A stretch of 43,055 nucleotides of DNA from Burkholderiaceae bacterium (GCA_913776825.1 CAJYPV010000034.1:1-43055); one strand, 5' to 3'; shown: positions 7,312-18,111, counted from the stretch's first letter. Made by a program: numbers and translations. Notes: generated by a model not told the origin, from the letters alone.

Positions 7312-9141
7312 ATGAGCTTTCCGGACATTGAATCCCATGGCGTGATCGGCAATCTCTGCACCACCGCGCTGGTGTGCAGCGACGGCACGGTCGACTTCTT
7401 CTGCTTCCCGCGCGCCGACTCGCCCAGCGTGTTCCTCTCCCTGCTGGATGATCAGCGGGGCGGCCATTTCTCGATCCGTCCCGTGGACGGGGCGGGCCTG
7501 CGCAGTCGGCAGATGTACCTGCCCGACACCAACGTCCTGGTCACGCGCCACATGGGCGAGTCCGGCATGGTCGAGGTCATCGACTACATGCCGGTGACGG
7601 CCGACGGACCGCACAGCGCGCTGGTGCGCCGGGTGCGCTGCGTGCGGGGGCAGGCGAAGGTCCAGGTCCGATGCGAGCCGCGCTTCGACTATGCGCGCGC
7701 CGAGTGCGCCGCCGCGCTGACGTCGAATGATGAGACGGTCACGTTCACGATGAATGGCGGAGAGGCGCCGATGCGGCTTCGCAGCACCGTGCCGCTGCAG
7801 ATCGATGGCGGCGCTGTGGTGGCGACGCTGGCGCTGAATGCGGGCGACGAGGTCGGCTTTGTGCTGGAGTGCGTCAAGGAGCAGCCGAGTGGCGACGACC
7901 TGAAAGGCTTCATTGCCTCGTCATTCGAGCGCACCGTGCATTTCTGGGAATCGTGGAGTCAGCGATCGGTCTATCGCGGACGCTGGCGGGAAATGGTCCA
8001 GCGCTCGGCCCTGGCGCTCAAGTTGCTGACCTCGGCCGAGCATGGCGCGATTCTGGGAGCGGCCACCTTCGGCCTGCCCGAGCAGATCGGCGGCCAGCGC
8101 AATTGGGACTACCGGTACTGCTGGATCCGCGATGCGGCCTTCACCGTCTATGCGCTGATGCGGCTCGGCTATACCGATGAGGCCGAGCATTTCATCGCCT
8201 GGACCAAGGAGCGCGCCGATGAGCAGGCGCCCAGCGCGCCGCCGCAGGTGCTGTATGCGGTCGACGGTGCCTCGGCGGCGCACGAGGTCGAGCTGACGCA
8301 TCTCTCGGGCTATCGCGATTCGCGGCCGGTCCGCATTGGCAATGCGGCCGCGCACCAGCTTCAGCTGGACGTGGTGGGTGAATTGGTCGACGCCATGTAC
8401 CTGGCGGACAAGCATGGCCCGGCCCCGTCCATCGACATCTGGACCCGACTGACCGAGCGCATCGATTGGTTGTGCGAGCACTGGGATCAGCCGGATGACG
8501 GCATCTGGGAAATGCGCGGCGAACGACGCGACTTCCTCTCCGGCCGCTTGCTGAGCTGGGTCGCGGTGGATCGTGCACTGCGCATGTCGCGGCGCTATGC
8601 GCGACCCGCGCCGGTGGTGCGCTGGGTAGAGACGCGCGACGCGATCGCGTCCCAGATCATTGAGGAATTCTGGAGCGACGAGAAGCAGGCCTTCGTGCAA
8701 TACCGCGGCGGCGACACGCTGGATGCCGTGGTGCTGCTGATGCCGATGGTCAAGTTCATTGGATCCAGCGATCCGCGTTGGCTGTCGACGCTGGACGCGG
8801 TCGGACGGGAATTGGCCGTCGATGGCTTGGTCGCGCGCTATCTCACGGTGGATGACCGCGATCAGGTCAATCTGGATGGATTGAAAGGGCAAGAGGGCGC
8901 ATTCACCGCATGTTCATTCTGGTATGTCGAATGCCTGGCGCGCGCCGGTCGTGTGGCTGAAGCGCGGCTGCAATTCGACAAGCTGCTGAGCTATGCGAAC
9001 CATGTCGGTTTGTATGCCGAGGAGATTGGACTCGGCGGCGAGCACCTGGGCAACTTCCCGCAGGCGCTGACGCATCTGGCGCTCATCAGCGCAGCCTATG
9101 CGCTGGACCGCGCCATCGACGGTCGCCCATCGAGCTGGTGA
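7312..9141 (+). CDS. Glycoside hydrolase family 15 (glucoamylase/trehalase-like)
   Basis: The 609-residue protein starts with the block IESHGVIGNLCTTALVCSDG, followed by a beta-sandwich-like N-terminal region. The (alpha/alpha)6 catalytic barrel begins near NWDYRYCWIRDAAFTVYAL. Catalytic acid and base candidates are Glu400 in DDGIWE and Glu570/Glu571 in YAEEIG, followed by LGNFPQALTHLALI. Bacterial members of this type hydrolyse alpha-glucosides including trehalose and maltooligosaccharides, so the exact substrate is open. The ATG at 7312 fits the family N-terminus; no strong ribosome site is seen. No signal peptide is present. A neighbouring SDR of the glucose-dehydrogenase type follows, which may suggest a small sugar-handling cluster. 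Confidence 0.85.
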   Translation: MSFPDIESHGVIGNLCTTALVCSDGTVDFFCFPRADSPSVFLSLLDDQRGGHFSIRPVDGAGLRSRQMYLPDTNVLVTRHMGESGMVEVIDYMPVTADGPHSALVRRVRCVRGQAKVQVRCEPRFDYARAECAAALTSNDETVTFTMNGGEAPMRLRSTVPLQIDGGAVVATLALNAGDEVGFVLECVKEQPSGDDLKGFIASSFERTVHFWESWSQRSVYRGRWREMVQRSALALKLLTSAEHGAILGAATFGLPEQIGGQRNWDYRYCWIRDAAFTVYALMRLGYTDEAEHFIAWTKERADEQAPSAPPQVLYAVDGASAAHEVELTHLSGYRDSRPVRIGNAAAHQLQLDVVGELVDAMYLADKHGPAPSIDIWTRLTERIDWLCEHWDQPDDGIWEMRGERRDFLSGRLLSWVAVDRALRMSRRYARPAPVVRWVETRDAIASQIIEEFWSDEKQAFVQYRGGDTLDAVVLLMPMVKFIGSSDPRWLSTLDAVGRELAVDGLVARYLTVDDRDQVNLDGLKGQEGAFTACSFWYVECLARAGRVAEARLQFDKLLSYANHVGLYAEEIGLGGEHLGNFPQALTHLALISAAYALDRAIDGRPSSW

Positions 9142-9259
9142 GTCTGGCGGTTCACATGCCGGTGCAGACGTGGATGGCAGCGTCCATCGGGATTTGAAGA
9201 CGTCGGCGCAATCGATCGTTTCTCAATTCATCGCCCAAGGCGAAGGTCTGGAGGTTTTC

Positions 9260-10069
9260 ATGAATGCAGAGCATGTGTTGAAACAACAGGTGGCGCTCGT
9301 CACCGGCGCGAGTTCCGGCATTGGCCAAGCCACGGCCGAAGCGATGGCCCAGGCGGGCGCTGCGGTGGTGGTGAATTACCACTCGCAGGCCGAGCCGGCG
9401 CAGGCGCTGGTCGCGAAGATCCAGGACGCGGGCGGCCGCGCCCTGGCGGTTCGTGCGGACGTGGGCGATGAGGACGCCGTCGGTCGTCTCTTCGACGAGG
9501 CGGTGAAGGCCTTCGGGCGAGTCGACATCCTCGTCGCCAATTCCGGTGTGCAACGCGACGCGCCGATTGGCGAGATGACCTTGTCGCAATGGAATGAGGT
9601 GATCAACACCAACCTCACCGGGCAGTTCCTGTGCGCGCGTGCGGCGGTGCGTCAGTTCCGCGCGCAGGGGCGGGCGCCGGGCAGCGGTCGTGCGCTGGGC
9701 AAGATCATTCACATGAGCTCGGTGCACCAGGTCATCCCGTGGGCGGGACACGCCAACTATGCGGCGTCCAAGGGCGGGGTCGACCTGTTCATGCGCACGC
9801 TGGCGCAAGAGGTCGCGGCCGAGGGCATTCGCGTCAATGCGATTGCGCCTGGCGCGATTGCGACGGCCATCAATCAGGACGCCACGGAGGACGAGGCATC
9901 GCGGCAGAAGCTGCTGAAGATGATTCCTTACGGCCGAGTCGGTGATGTGAAGGACGTGGCGCACGCGGCGGTGTGGCTGGCGAGTGATGCGGCCGACTAT
10001 GTCGTGGGGACGACGCTGTTTGTGGATGGCGGGATGAGTCTGTATCCGGAGTTCAGGTTCGGGGGGTGA
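9260..10069 (+). CDS. SDR-family oxidoreductase (glucose 1-dehydrogenase-like)
   Basis: The 269-residue protein has the classical short-chain dehydrogenase signature. The nucleotide-binding GASSGIGQ is at about 17–24, an NSG segment follows strand 4, the catalytic Ser is in HMSSVHQ, and Tyr/Lys are in YAASKGG. IRVNAIAPGAIATAIN and the C-terminal VDGG motif complete the pattern. Overall similarity is to glucose 1-dehydrogenase or 3-oxoacyl reductase-like enzymes; the substrate is not fixed. GGAGG at 9250–9254 stands 5 nt before the ATG at 9260, which decides the start. It lies 118 bp after the GH15 gene on the same strand. Confidence 0.85.
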   Translation: MNAEHVLKQQVALVTGASSGIGQATAEAMAQAGAAVVVNYHSQAEPAQALVAKIQDAGGRALAVRADVGDEDAVGRLFDEAVKAFGRVDILVANSGVQRDAPIGEMTLSQWNEVINTNLTGQFLCARAAVRQFRAQGRAPGSGRALGKIIHMSSVHQVIPWAGHANYAASKGGVDLFMRTLAQEVAAEGIRVNAIAPGAIATAINQDATEDEASRQKLLKMIPYGRVGDVKDVAHAAVWLASDAADYVVGTTLFVDGGMSLYPEFRFGG

Positions 10070-10123
10070 CGTCATGCGGGCCATCCAGGGCGACCTATCA
10101 TGGGCAAACCCTGGAGTTCCGCC

Positions 10124-10501
10124 TTGCCTCATTTCATCCTGCACCACAGCGCCAACCTGAACGAGCTCGACGTGAGCCGCTGCCTCACGGCGGTGAACGC
10201 CGCGCTGGCGGCGTCGGGTCACTTCGAGGAGATCGACATCAAGAGCCGCGCGTTCCCGGCGGCGCAATTTCTCGTCGGCGTGGAGACCCGCGGCCGTGCC
10301 TTCGTCGCCGGCACGCTCTCCGTGCTCACCGGGCGCAGTGATGAGACGCGGCGCGAGATGGGCGAGATCACCTTGAAGGCGCTGATGTCGACCATTGCGC
10401 CCACGTCCGGACTCCACATCCAGGTGTCCGTTGAGGTCGTGGAGATTCAGCGCGAGACGTATGCGAAGTCGGTCATTGCTCCGCTCACGGTGAACCTTTG
10501 A
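10124..10501 (+). CDS. 5-carboxymethyl-2-hydroxymuconate isomerase-like protein (TTG start)
   Basis: The 125-residue protein matches the CHMI family of the tautomerase superfamily. These enzymes use an N-terminal proline, exposed after Met removal, as catalytic base. Starting at the TTG at 10124 gives Met-Pro-His-Phe-Ile and puts that proline at position 2. GGAG at 10113–10116 lies 7 nt before the TTG. An ATG at 10100 would bury the proline at position 10 and lacks this spacing. The family acts in homoprotocatechuate degradation, but none of the other pathway genes is here, so the real substrate may differ. It is followed by a TPR protein in a 4-nt overlap. Confidence 0.75.
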   Translation: MPHFILHHSANLNELDVSRCLTAVNAALAASGHFEEIDIKSRAFPAAQFLVGVETRGRAFVAGTLSVLTGRSDETRREMGEITLKALMSTIAPTSGLHIQVSVEVVEIQRETYAKSVIAPLTVNL

Positions 10502-11244
10502 ATTCCAGATATCAACACGCCATCCTGGCCGTCCTGGCCTGCGCAGGCGTTTGGCTCGCGTTGACGCTGACGCACGAGCGCAAAGACGACCTCACGCGGT
10601 CGAGCAAGGCGGAACTCCCGCGCGAGAGCAGGGTGGAAGCCCCAGCAACGACCTCGCTGCCGATGTCTTCCTCAGCGCCGTGGGGAAGAGACACGCGTTA
10701 TCAGGGCACCACGACGTTTGAGGACGGGGGGGCGACGGTTCAAACCAAGGGGCCTCCGATGGTCCACCGGCTGAATGACCTCCCTTACGAGCAAGCTCTC
10801 GCGTCTTTGGAAAAAGGAGACTTCAAGCAAGCGGAAAAGACGCTGCGCGCCATCGTGGAGAAGACCCCCGACGAACTCCCGGCTCAGCATGCCTTGGCCA
10901 CGACGCTGTTCTTGCAGAAGCGATACGAGGAGTCCAAGGCCACCTTCGAAAAGATTCTGGATTTCGACCCGAAGTTCTTTGCCGCTCGAGGTGGCCTTGG
11001 GGCGGTCGCCCGCGCACTTGGGGATCTCCCGGAAGCCGTGGCGCAATATTCGATGGCCATTCAAGGAGAGCCTGACAGTGCGTTGTTCTTCGCTGGACGA
11101 GGCAAGGCTCACTACAGGATGAACAAGGTCGTGGAGGCGCGCGCCGACTTCAATCGAGTGCTCGAATTGCTGCCGCCCGGCGCGGTGCTCGCCATCGACG
11201 CGAAGCAGTATTTGGACAAGCTCACTGGCCCGCCTCCGCCTTGA
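10498..11244 (+). CDS. Membrane-anchored TPR-repeat protein (TTG start)
   Basis: The 248-residue protein has one N-terminal hydrophobic segment (about residues 8–26, AILAVLACAGVWLALTLT), which is either a signal anchor or an uncleaved signal peptide. A Ser/Pro-rich linker of about 60 residues follows. Three or more tetratricopeptide repeats then run from about 95 to 240 (for example YEQALASLEKGDFKQAEKTL). The start is a TTG overlapping the preceding stop as TTGA, which implies translational coupling. A role as a periplasmic scaffold is inferred from the TPR fold only. Its 3' end overlaps the convergent FemAB-like gene by 23 bp. Confidence 0.7.
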   Translation: MNSRYQHAILAVLACAGVWLALTLTHERKDDLTRSSKAELPRESRVEAPATTSLPMSSSAPWGRDTRYQGTTTFEDGGATVQTKGPPMVHRLNDLPYEQALASLEKGDFKQAEKTLRAIVEKTPDELPAQHALATTLFLQKRYEESKATFEKILDFDPKFFAARGGLGAVARALGDLPEAVAQYSMAIQGEPDSALFFAGRGKAHYRMNKVVEARADFNRVLELLPPGAVLAIDAKQYLDKLTGPPPP

Positions 11245-12430
11245 ACGGCTGATGCCGCTCCAGCTCGTCGATGTACTCCTCCATCGCCTCACCCTCGCGC
11301 GCCAGGAAGTCGGCGACGGCCTCGCGGAACTGCGGATGCGCCAGCCAATGCGAGGAATGCGTCGCCACCGGCAGCAGCCCCCGCGCCATCTTGTGCTCAC
11401 CCTGAGCGCCGCCTTCGAATCGCAACCAACCGTGTTGCAGGCACCAGGCCAGCGGCTGGTAATAGCAGGCGTCGAAATGCAGATTCGGGATGTAGCGGGT
11501 CGCGCCCCAATAGCGTCCATACGCCGCCTTCTGCTGCGCATCGATCGCAATCAATGAGGACGCCACGCGCTCGCCCTGCGCATCCCGCGCGATGAACATC
11601 ACCCATTGCTGCGGCAGATCCCTCGCCATGCTGGCGAAGAACTCACGCTTCAAATAAGGCTTGTTGCGATGGGCGAGGTAGGTGAGCGTGTAGCACTCGT
11701 GGAAGAAGTCCCAGTCCGATTCGGTGATCTCGTCGCCCCGCTTCGTGTCGAAGCGAATGCCCGCGTCGGCGACACGGCGCTGCTCCTGCTGGATCTTCTT
11801 GCGCTTCTCGCGCTGCAAGGTCTGCAGGTAGTCGGCGAAGCTGCGCGGCTGGCCATCGCCGGTCCAATGGAATTGCACCTGCTGGCGCGCGAGCCAGCCA
11901 TCCTCCGCCAAGGCTCGCTGGTCGTGCTCATCGCCGAACAGCACATGCACCGACGACGCCTCCAGCCGTTGCGACAAGGCCCGCAAGCCCTTCACCAACC
12001 AGGCACGCGCCGCGTCATCCCGTGCGAGCAGGCGACTGCCCGGCACCGGCGTGAAGGGCACCGCCACCAGCAGCTTGGGGTAATAGTCCAGACCATGGCG
12101 TTGATAAGCGTCGGCCCAGGCCCAATCGAAGACGTACTCGCCATACGAATGCGCCTTGACATAGGCCGGGCAGGCGGCGATCAAGGTCTCGCCCTCCCAG
12201 ACGCTGAGGAATTGCGCCTGCCAGCCGGTCTTCGCGACGGCGGAGCCGGACGACTGCATCGCCTGCAGATACTCCAGCCGCATGAAGGGCGACGGCAGCG
12301 GCGAACCGTCGAGCAAGGCATTCCAGGCGTCGCGCGGCAAGGCGGCGGGATCGTCATCGACACGGATCAAGGGCTGCATCGGCGAGGGCGCTGACGAAGG
12401 CGCGGCGGAGGGGGAGGTGGGCGAGCTCAT
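11222..12430 (-). CDS. FemAB/GNAT-like protein (DUF482, PF04339 type)
   Basis: The 402-residue protein contains blocks I associate with the PF04339 family: YPKLLVAVPFTPVPGSRLL near 115–135, a basic coiled stretch YLQTLQREKRKKIQQEQRRV, and a C-terminal GAQGEHKMARGL segment. The family is related to FemAB and GNAT acyltransferases, and has been proposed to transfer amino acids or acyl groups to peptidoglycan or other acceptors. A defined reaction is not established. There is no signal peptide. The gene is divergent from nadE and overlaps the end of the TPR gene. Confidence 0.75.
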   Translation of the reverse strand: MSSPTSPSAAPSSAPSPMQPLIRVDDDPAALPRDAWNALLDGSPLPSPFMRLEYLQAMQSSGSAVAKTGWQAQFLSVWEGETLIAACPAYVKAHSYGEYVFDWAWADAYQRHGLDYYPKLLVAVPFTPVPGSRLLARDDAARAWLVKGLRALSQRLEASSVHVLFGDEHDQRALAEDGWLARQQVQFHWTGDGQPRSFADYLQTLQREKRKKIQQEQRRVADAGIRFDTKRGDEITESDWDFFHECYTLTYLAHRNKPYLKREFFASMARDLPQQWVMFIARDAQGERVASSLIAIDAQQKAAYGRYWGATRYIPNLHFDACYYQPLAWCLQHGWLRFEGGAQGEHKMARGLLPVATHSSHWLAHPQFREAVADFLAREGEAMEEYIDELERHQPFKAEAGQ

Positions 12431-12531
12431 GCGTGCCGAAATCTTAGAGGCAAGCGCAAAACCTGGGTCGCCGCCGCGCTTTCCTTTCTCGATGGACGGA
12501 TCGGCCTCGCTTTGGTGGCAGGATTCGGTTC

Positions 12532-14625
<2,094 letters not shown>

Positions 14626-14722
14626 TTCGTGTGGCGACCGAATGGCGCGACGCCGTCCGCAGCCCGTCACGCATCCGTGCTTAAATCACGTCAATCCTTG
14701 TCACATTTCGCCGGAGTCCGCG

Positions 14723-15061
14723 ATGAAACAGATCACCGCCATCATCAAACCGTTCAAGCTCGACGAAGTCCGTGAAGCCCTGGCCGAAGTCGGCGCCTCC
14801 GGCCTCACCGTGACCGAGGTCAAGGGCTTTGGCCGTCAGAAGGGCCACACCGAGCTCTACCGCGGCGCCGAGTATGTGGTCGACTTCCTGCCGAAGGTGA
14901 AGGTCGAGGTGGTGGTGAAGGACGATGAGGTCGATCGCAGCATCGACGCCATCCTCAAGGCCGCCAAGACCGGCAAGATCGGCGACGGCAAGATCTTCGT
15001 CACTGCCGTGGAGCAAGTCATCCGCATCCGTACCGGCGAGCAGGACGAAGCGGCCGTTTAA
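14723..15061 (+). CDS. glnB: Nitrogen regulatory protein PII
   Basis: The 112-residue protein is a full-length PII trimer subunit. The T-loop carries Tyr51 in RGAEYVVDF, the uridylylation site used by GlnD. The B-loop and C-loop segments (KTGKIGDGKIFV, IRIRTGE) are intact. It senses 2-oxoglutarate, ATP/ADP and glutamine and controls targets such as GlnE and NtrB. The symbol glnB rather than glnK is chosen because it lies beside nadE and has no amtB neighbour. A strong terminator follows at 15116–15154. Confidence 0.92.
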   Translation: MKQITAIIKPFKLDEVREALAEVGASGLTVTEVKGFGRQKGHTELYRGAEYVVDFLPKVKVEVVVKDDEVDRSIDAILKAAKTGKIGDGKIFVTAVEQVIRIRTGEQDEAAV

Positions 15062-15115
15062 GGCAGATGGGCGCCGCGCCGACGTCAGGTCGGCGCCGGA
15101 CCGCCATCATGGAAA

Positions 15116-15154
15116 AAGGGCGGGACGCTGGAAGGCGTCCCGCCCTTGCTGTTT
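15116..15154. terminator. Bidirectional intrinsic terminator between glnB and dgkA
   Basis: A 13-bp perfect stem (AAGGGCGGGACGC at 15116–15128, its complement at 15135–15147) with a 6-nt loop is followed by GCTGTTT on the plus strand. On the minus strand it is followed by five T residues. It should end transcripts from both convergent sides. Confidence 0.85.
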
Positions 15155-15156
15155 GG

Positions 15157-15177
15157 GTGATCGGTGATCGGTGATCC
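15157..15177. repeat. Short tandem repeat, three copies of GTGATC(G/C)
   Basis: GTGATCG, GTGATCG and GTGATCC occur head to tail between the terminator and the dgkA stop. It is a minor slippage-type repeat with no assigned role. Confidence 0.6.
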
Positions 15178-15196
15178 GCGACCGGCGATCGAGCGA

Positions 15197-15580
15197 TTAC
15201 AGCGGCAGATGCTGCCAGAGCGCCGCGCCCCAGATGCCGGCGCACAGCAGCAGCGCCAGCAGCACGGCGGCGCTGGCGATGTCCTTGGCGCGCTTGGACA
15301 GGTCGTGCAGTTCGAAGGAGACGCGGTCGATGGCCGCTTCAACCGCCGAGTTCAGCAGCTCCACGATCAGCAGCAGGATCAGCGAGCCGAGCAACAGCGC
15401 GACCTGCACCCAGTCCCGACCCAGCCAGAAGGCCAGCGGCGTGGCGACGATGGTCAGCCAGACTTCCTGGCGGAAGGCGCTTTCGCCGCTGTAGGCGGCG
15501 CGCAGGCCCGCCCAGGAATAACCGGCGGCATGCAGGATGCGGTCCAGTCCGGTGCGGCCCTTGTGAGGATTGCTGGTCAT
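15197..15580 (-). CDS. dgkA: Diacylglycerol kinase
   Basis: The 127-residue integral membrane protein has three hydrophobic helices and the DgkA signature ELLNSAVEAAIDR near residues 75–87. An amphipathic N-terminal segment contains SGESAFRQE. It phosphorylates diacylglycerol to phosphatidic acid in the inner membrane, recycling lipid released by membrane-derived oligosaccharide or lipopolysaccharide modification. An ATG five codons upstream (15595) is possible; the ATG at 15580 (MTSNPHKG) fits the family better. It is the last gene of a minus-strand cluster, 127 bp after the RDD gene. Confidence 0.9.
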   Translation of the reverse strand: MTSNPHKGRTGLDRILHAAGYSWAGLRAAYSGESAFRQEVWLTIVATPLAFWLGRDWVQVALLLGSLILLLIVELLNSAVEAAIDRVSFELHDLSKRAKDIASAAVLLALLLCAGIWGAALWQHLPL

Positions 15581-15707
15581 GACGGCGTGAGGCAAAGGTC
15601 TGAAAAAGCGGAGCGGGGCGTGAAGCGCGGGGAAGGCGCCGAATGCTGGTCAAGTCGCCGCGTGGCGGGCTTGGCGCGCGCATCGGACCATCGCTGGATC
15701 GGTCGCC

Positions 15708-16229
15708 TCAGGCCTTGCTGGGGCGAGGCAGCGGTCGCTGCGTGATCAGCCGGGTGCCGCAGAGGAGGTCGTGCAGAAACTGTCGTTGGGGATTCAGCCG
15801 GGCCATCAGCACATAGCCGAAAACGCCGGCGAGCAGGGCGCCGACGATCGCGCCGCCGCTGTGTTGCAGATCCAGCAGATAGACGCTCAACAGCGCCGGC
15901 AGGAACCACAGCCACGACAGCAGATAGCGCATCAGCGCACGCCCCTGGGTCAGCGGCTGGCCTTGTTGATCGACGACCCGGAGATGCCAGGCCTTCATCG
16001 CCACCGTCTGGCCGCCGCGCGACCAGAACCAGCTGAAGTACACGCCCAGCACGAGGAAGAGGAAGGCCTGCAGCCCGTGCTGGCCGTCCAGCGCATTGCG
16101 CTGCTGGGTGAGGGTGGAATAGAGCCATCCGGCGATGAACACCACGCCGAACAACAGCACGCCTTCATAGAGGAAGGCCGCCATCCGCCGCATGAGACCG
16201 GGCGGGGCATCGTCACGAACCAGAGTCAT
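15708..16229 (-). CDS. RDD-family membrane protein
   Basis: The 173-residue protein has three to four predicted membrane helices: LYEGVLLFGVVFIAGWL, LQAFLFLVLGVYFSWFW, YLLSWLWFLPALLSVYL and IVGALLAGVFGYVLM. The family blocks GLMRRMAAFLYEG, GQTVAMKAWHLRVVD and the C-terminal FLHDLLCGTRLI are present. Function of RDD proteins is mostly unknown; transport roles have been suggested for some. The classic first Arg-Asp pair is replaced here by RRMAAFLYE. It starts 9 bp after the DUF3106 stop, so the two are co-transcribed. Confidence 0.8.
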   Translation of the reverse strand: MTLVRDDAPPGLMRRMAAFLYEGVLLFGVVFIAGWLYSTLTQQRNALDGQHGLQAFLFLVLGVYFSWFWSRGGQTVAMKAWHLRVVDQQGQPLTQGRALMRYLLSWLWFLPALLSVYLLDLQHSGGAIVGALLAGVFGYVLMARLNPQRQFLHDLLCGTRLITQRPLPRPSKA

Positions 16230-16238
16230 CGACGGAGT

Positions 16239-17036
16239 TTAGCGGCTGGCGCCTTCGCGGCGGGGCAGCAGGGTGCGCGGATTCAAGCCCGCTTCACGCG
16301 GCGAGGGCAAGGGGCCGGCGGCGCCGTCCGCCGCACTGGCGCGGGCCATCGGCGCTTCGACGCGTTGGGTCAGCAACACCGTGGTGGCACCGGGGCGCGC
16401 CTGAACGACCGTGGGGCCTGCGCTGTTGACGGCCAAGGGCGCCCGCTGGATCGGCGCCAGCGCCGGACGATGTCGCGCGCGTGATGTCGATGCGTCGGCC
16501 GACGAGCGCTCGGCGGCTTTCTCGGCTTCCTTCTCAGCCGCGCGCTCGGCGCGATCGGCCAGTTCCTGGCGCTTCTCGGGCGGCAGCGACCGGTAGGCCT
16601 CCCACTTGGCCTGCAGCTTGGATTGCTGATCCTCGGCGCGCAGGTCACTGGCGCGTTGGTAGCCGATGCGGGCCTTTTGGCGTTCGGTCGGGGACATGCG
16701 GGTCCACTCGACCATGCGCTCCCGCAGTCGCTGCTGATGTTCAGCCGACAGCTTCGGGTAGCGCGCCGCAATCTCCAGCCATTTGCCCTTCAGCGCGCTG
16801 TCCAGCTGATCCCATTCCCGCGACAGCGGCGCCAGGGCGTCCTTCTGGGCGGGCGTCAGCGATGCCCAGCTCGGGCTGAGCGCCAGCGCCGCCGTGCCGG
16901 AGGGCGTGGCGATGGAGAGGGCCGACGGGGAGGACGCGGCGCCCGACTGCGCCCAGACCGACGTGGCCAGGGCAACGCCGGCACTCCACAGCGCCGTGTG
17001 ACGGAGCAGGGAGGTCAGGGGCGAGCGCCAGGTCAT
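16239..17036 (-). CDS. DUF3106-domain exported protein
   Basis: The 265-residue protein has a signal peptide (RHTALWSAGVALATSVWAQS), then a DUF3106 region with repeated LTPAQ/LSAEHQQRLRERM-type helices that read as a counting pattern of short charged helices. The C-terminal half is Ala/Arg/Pro-rich and probably disordered. It is likely periplasmic. The family resembles envelope stress sensors rich in such helices, but this is only analogy. The ATG at 17036 is chosen because it gives a clean signal peptide. The start lies 14 bp after the stop of the DUF3619 gene. Confidence 0.75.
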   Translation of the reverse strand: MTWRSPLTSLLRHTALWSAGVALATSVWAQSGAASSPSALSIATPSGTAALALSPSWASLTPAQKDALAPLSREWDQLDSALKGKWLEIAARYPKLSAEHQQRLRERMVEWTRMSPTERQKARIGYQRASDLRAEDQQSKLQAKWEAYRSLPPEKRQELADRAERAAEKEAEKAAERSSADASTSRARHRPALAPIQRAPLAVNSAGPTVVQARPGATTVLLTQRVEAPMARASAADGAAGPLPSPREAGLNPRTLLPRREGASR

Positions 17037-17050
17037 CGACGGGCGTTCGC

Positions 17051-17548
17051 TCACTCTTTGGACTCTTCCGCGTTGGCGTCGACCGGATTGTTCGGGTCGT
17101 TCGGGTTTTCGCTGAGGTATTCGCGGAAGCCCGGATCGCTGTAAGCGGCCGGCGGCAGCGGTTTGGACAGCATCTCGGTGTCCAGCTCGGCCGCGCTGCG
17201 GATCTGTTCGTACCACTGGCTGTGCTGGATCAGCAGCAAGCCGCCCAGCAGCAGCGCCAGCGGCAACAGTGCGGCGGCCTTCAGCCAGCGCGGTGTCTTC
17301 TCGCCGCCGCCCAGGGCCAGGGTGCCGCCGCCGGTGGCATGCACCGTGGTCTGCGTGGCCGGTTGCGCGGCGCGGGCCAATTGCGCCTTCGCGAGCGCTT
17401 GCTCACGCGCGAAGCGCAGTCGTTCCTGAATGTCGCCCCCCAGGGAATCACTGTGTTCGGTCAGCCCGGCGGCGACGCGCAAGCCGAAACGGGCCACGCG
17501 CGCGTCCAGCTCCTGGTGGAGCGACGTCGGAGGCGAGTTCTTGTTCAT
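17051..17548 (-). CDS. DUF3619-family membrane protein, possible anti-sigma factor
   Basis: The 165-residue protein has a cytoplasmic N-terminal half (about 85 residues; HQELDARVARFGLRVAAGL is the family opening), one membrane helix (ALLPLALLLGGLLLIQHSQ) and an acidic C-terminal tail outside. Single-span topology, the position directly after an ECF sigma gene and a 4-nt ATGA overlap with it all suggest an anti-sigma partner. No zinc-binding anti-sigma motif is visible, so that role is an inference. Confidence 0.75.
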   Translation of the reverse strand: MNKNSPPTSLHQELDARVARFGLRVAAGLTEHSDSLGGDIQERLRFAREQALAKAQLARAAQPATQTTVHATGGGTLALGGGEKTPRWLKAAALLPLALLLGGLLLIQHSQWYEQIRSAAELDTEMLSKPLPPAAYSDPGFREYLSENPNDPNNPVDANAEESKE

Positions 17549-18111
17549 AGCGTGATTCCCTTGGCTTTGAGCGTTTTGGCCAGTGCATGCACAGCCCGCG
17601 AGCAGTGTGTCTTGACACTTCCCTCCGAGCAACCCATGACAGCGGCCGTCTCCGCGACGTCGAGTTCTTCCCAATAACGCAGCAAAAAGGCTTCTCGTTG
17701 ACGCGCCGGCAACGCGGCGACCTCGATTTCGATCTGCGCGAGCACTTGAGTGCGCGACACCTCGTCCGCGGCAGACAGCGCACCCATCGCGCCCTCCTGG
17801 GTTTCGAGGGTTTCCAGCAGGTCGAAATCCTCGCCCGGGTCGCCGCCTTCGAAATCCGACAGGTTGCTGAAGACCGCGTTGCGTGTCTTCTGCCGCCGGA
17901 ACCAGTCCATGGTCGCGTTCGACAGAATCCGCTGGAACAGCAGCGGCAGCTCCGCCGCCGGGCGGTCGAAATATTTCTCGGCCAGGCGGATCATGGCGTC
18001 CTGGACGATGTCCAGTGCGGCGTCCTCATCTCGCACCAGGTAGACGGTGCGCTTGAAGGCGCGCTTGTCCACCGTTCTGAGAAAGTCGTTGAGTTCTTTG
18101 TCTGTGGCCAA
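17545..18111 (-). CDS. RNA polymerase sigma factor, ECF type
   Basis: The protein (188 residues from a TTG start) has region 2 with ALDIVQDAMIRLAEKYFDRP and LFQRILSNATMDWFRRQK, and region 4 with LPARQREAFLLRYWEELDVAETAAVMGCSEGSVKTHCSRAVHAL. This is a typical two-domain ECF sigma factor. The TTG at 18111, giving MATDKELNDFLRTVDKRAFKR, is chosen because related Burkholderiales proteins begin that way in my recollection. An upstream ATG in frame would add a non-conserved leader, and no good ribosome site supports either start. It is first in the cluster sigma–DUF3619–DUF3106–RDD and is divergent from ilvB. Confidence 0.85.
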   Translation of the reverse strand: MATDKELNDFLRTVDKRAFKRTVYLVRDEDAALDIVQDAMIRLAEKYFDRPAAELPLLFQRILSNATMDWFRRQKTRNAVFSNLSDFEGGDPGEDFDLLETLETQEGAMGALSAADEVSRTQVLAQIEIEVAALPARQREAFLLRYWEELDVAETAAVMGCSEGSVKTHCSRAVHALAKTLKAKGITL

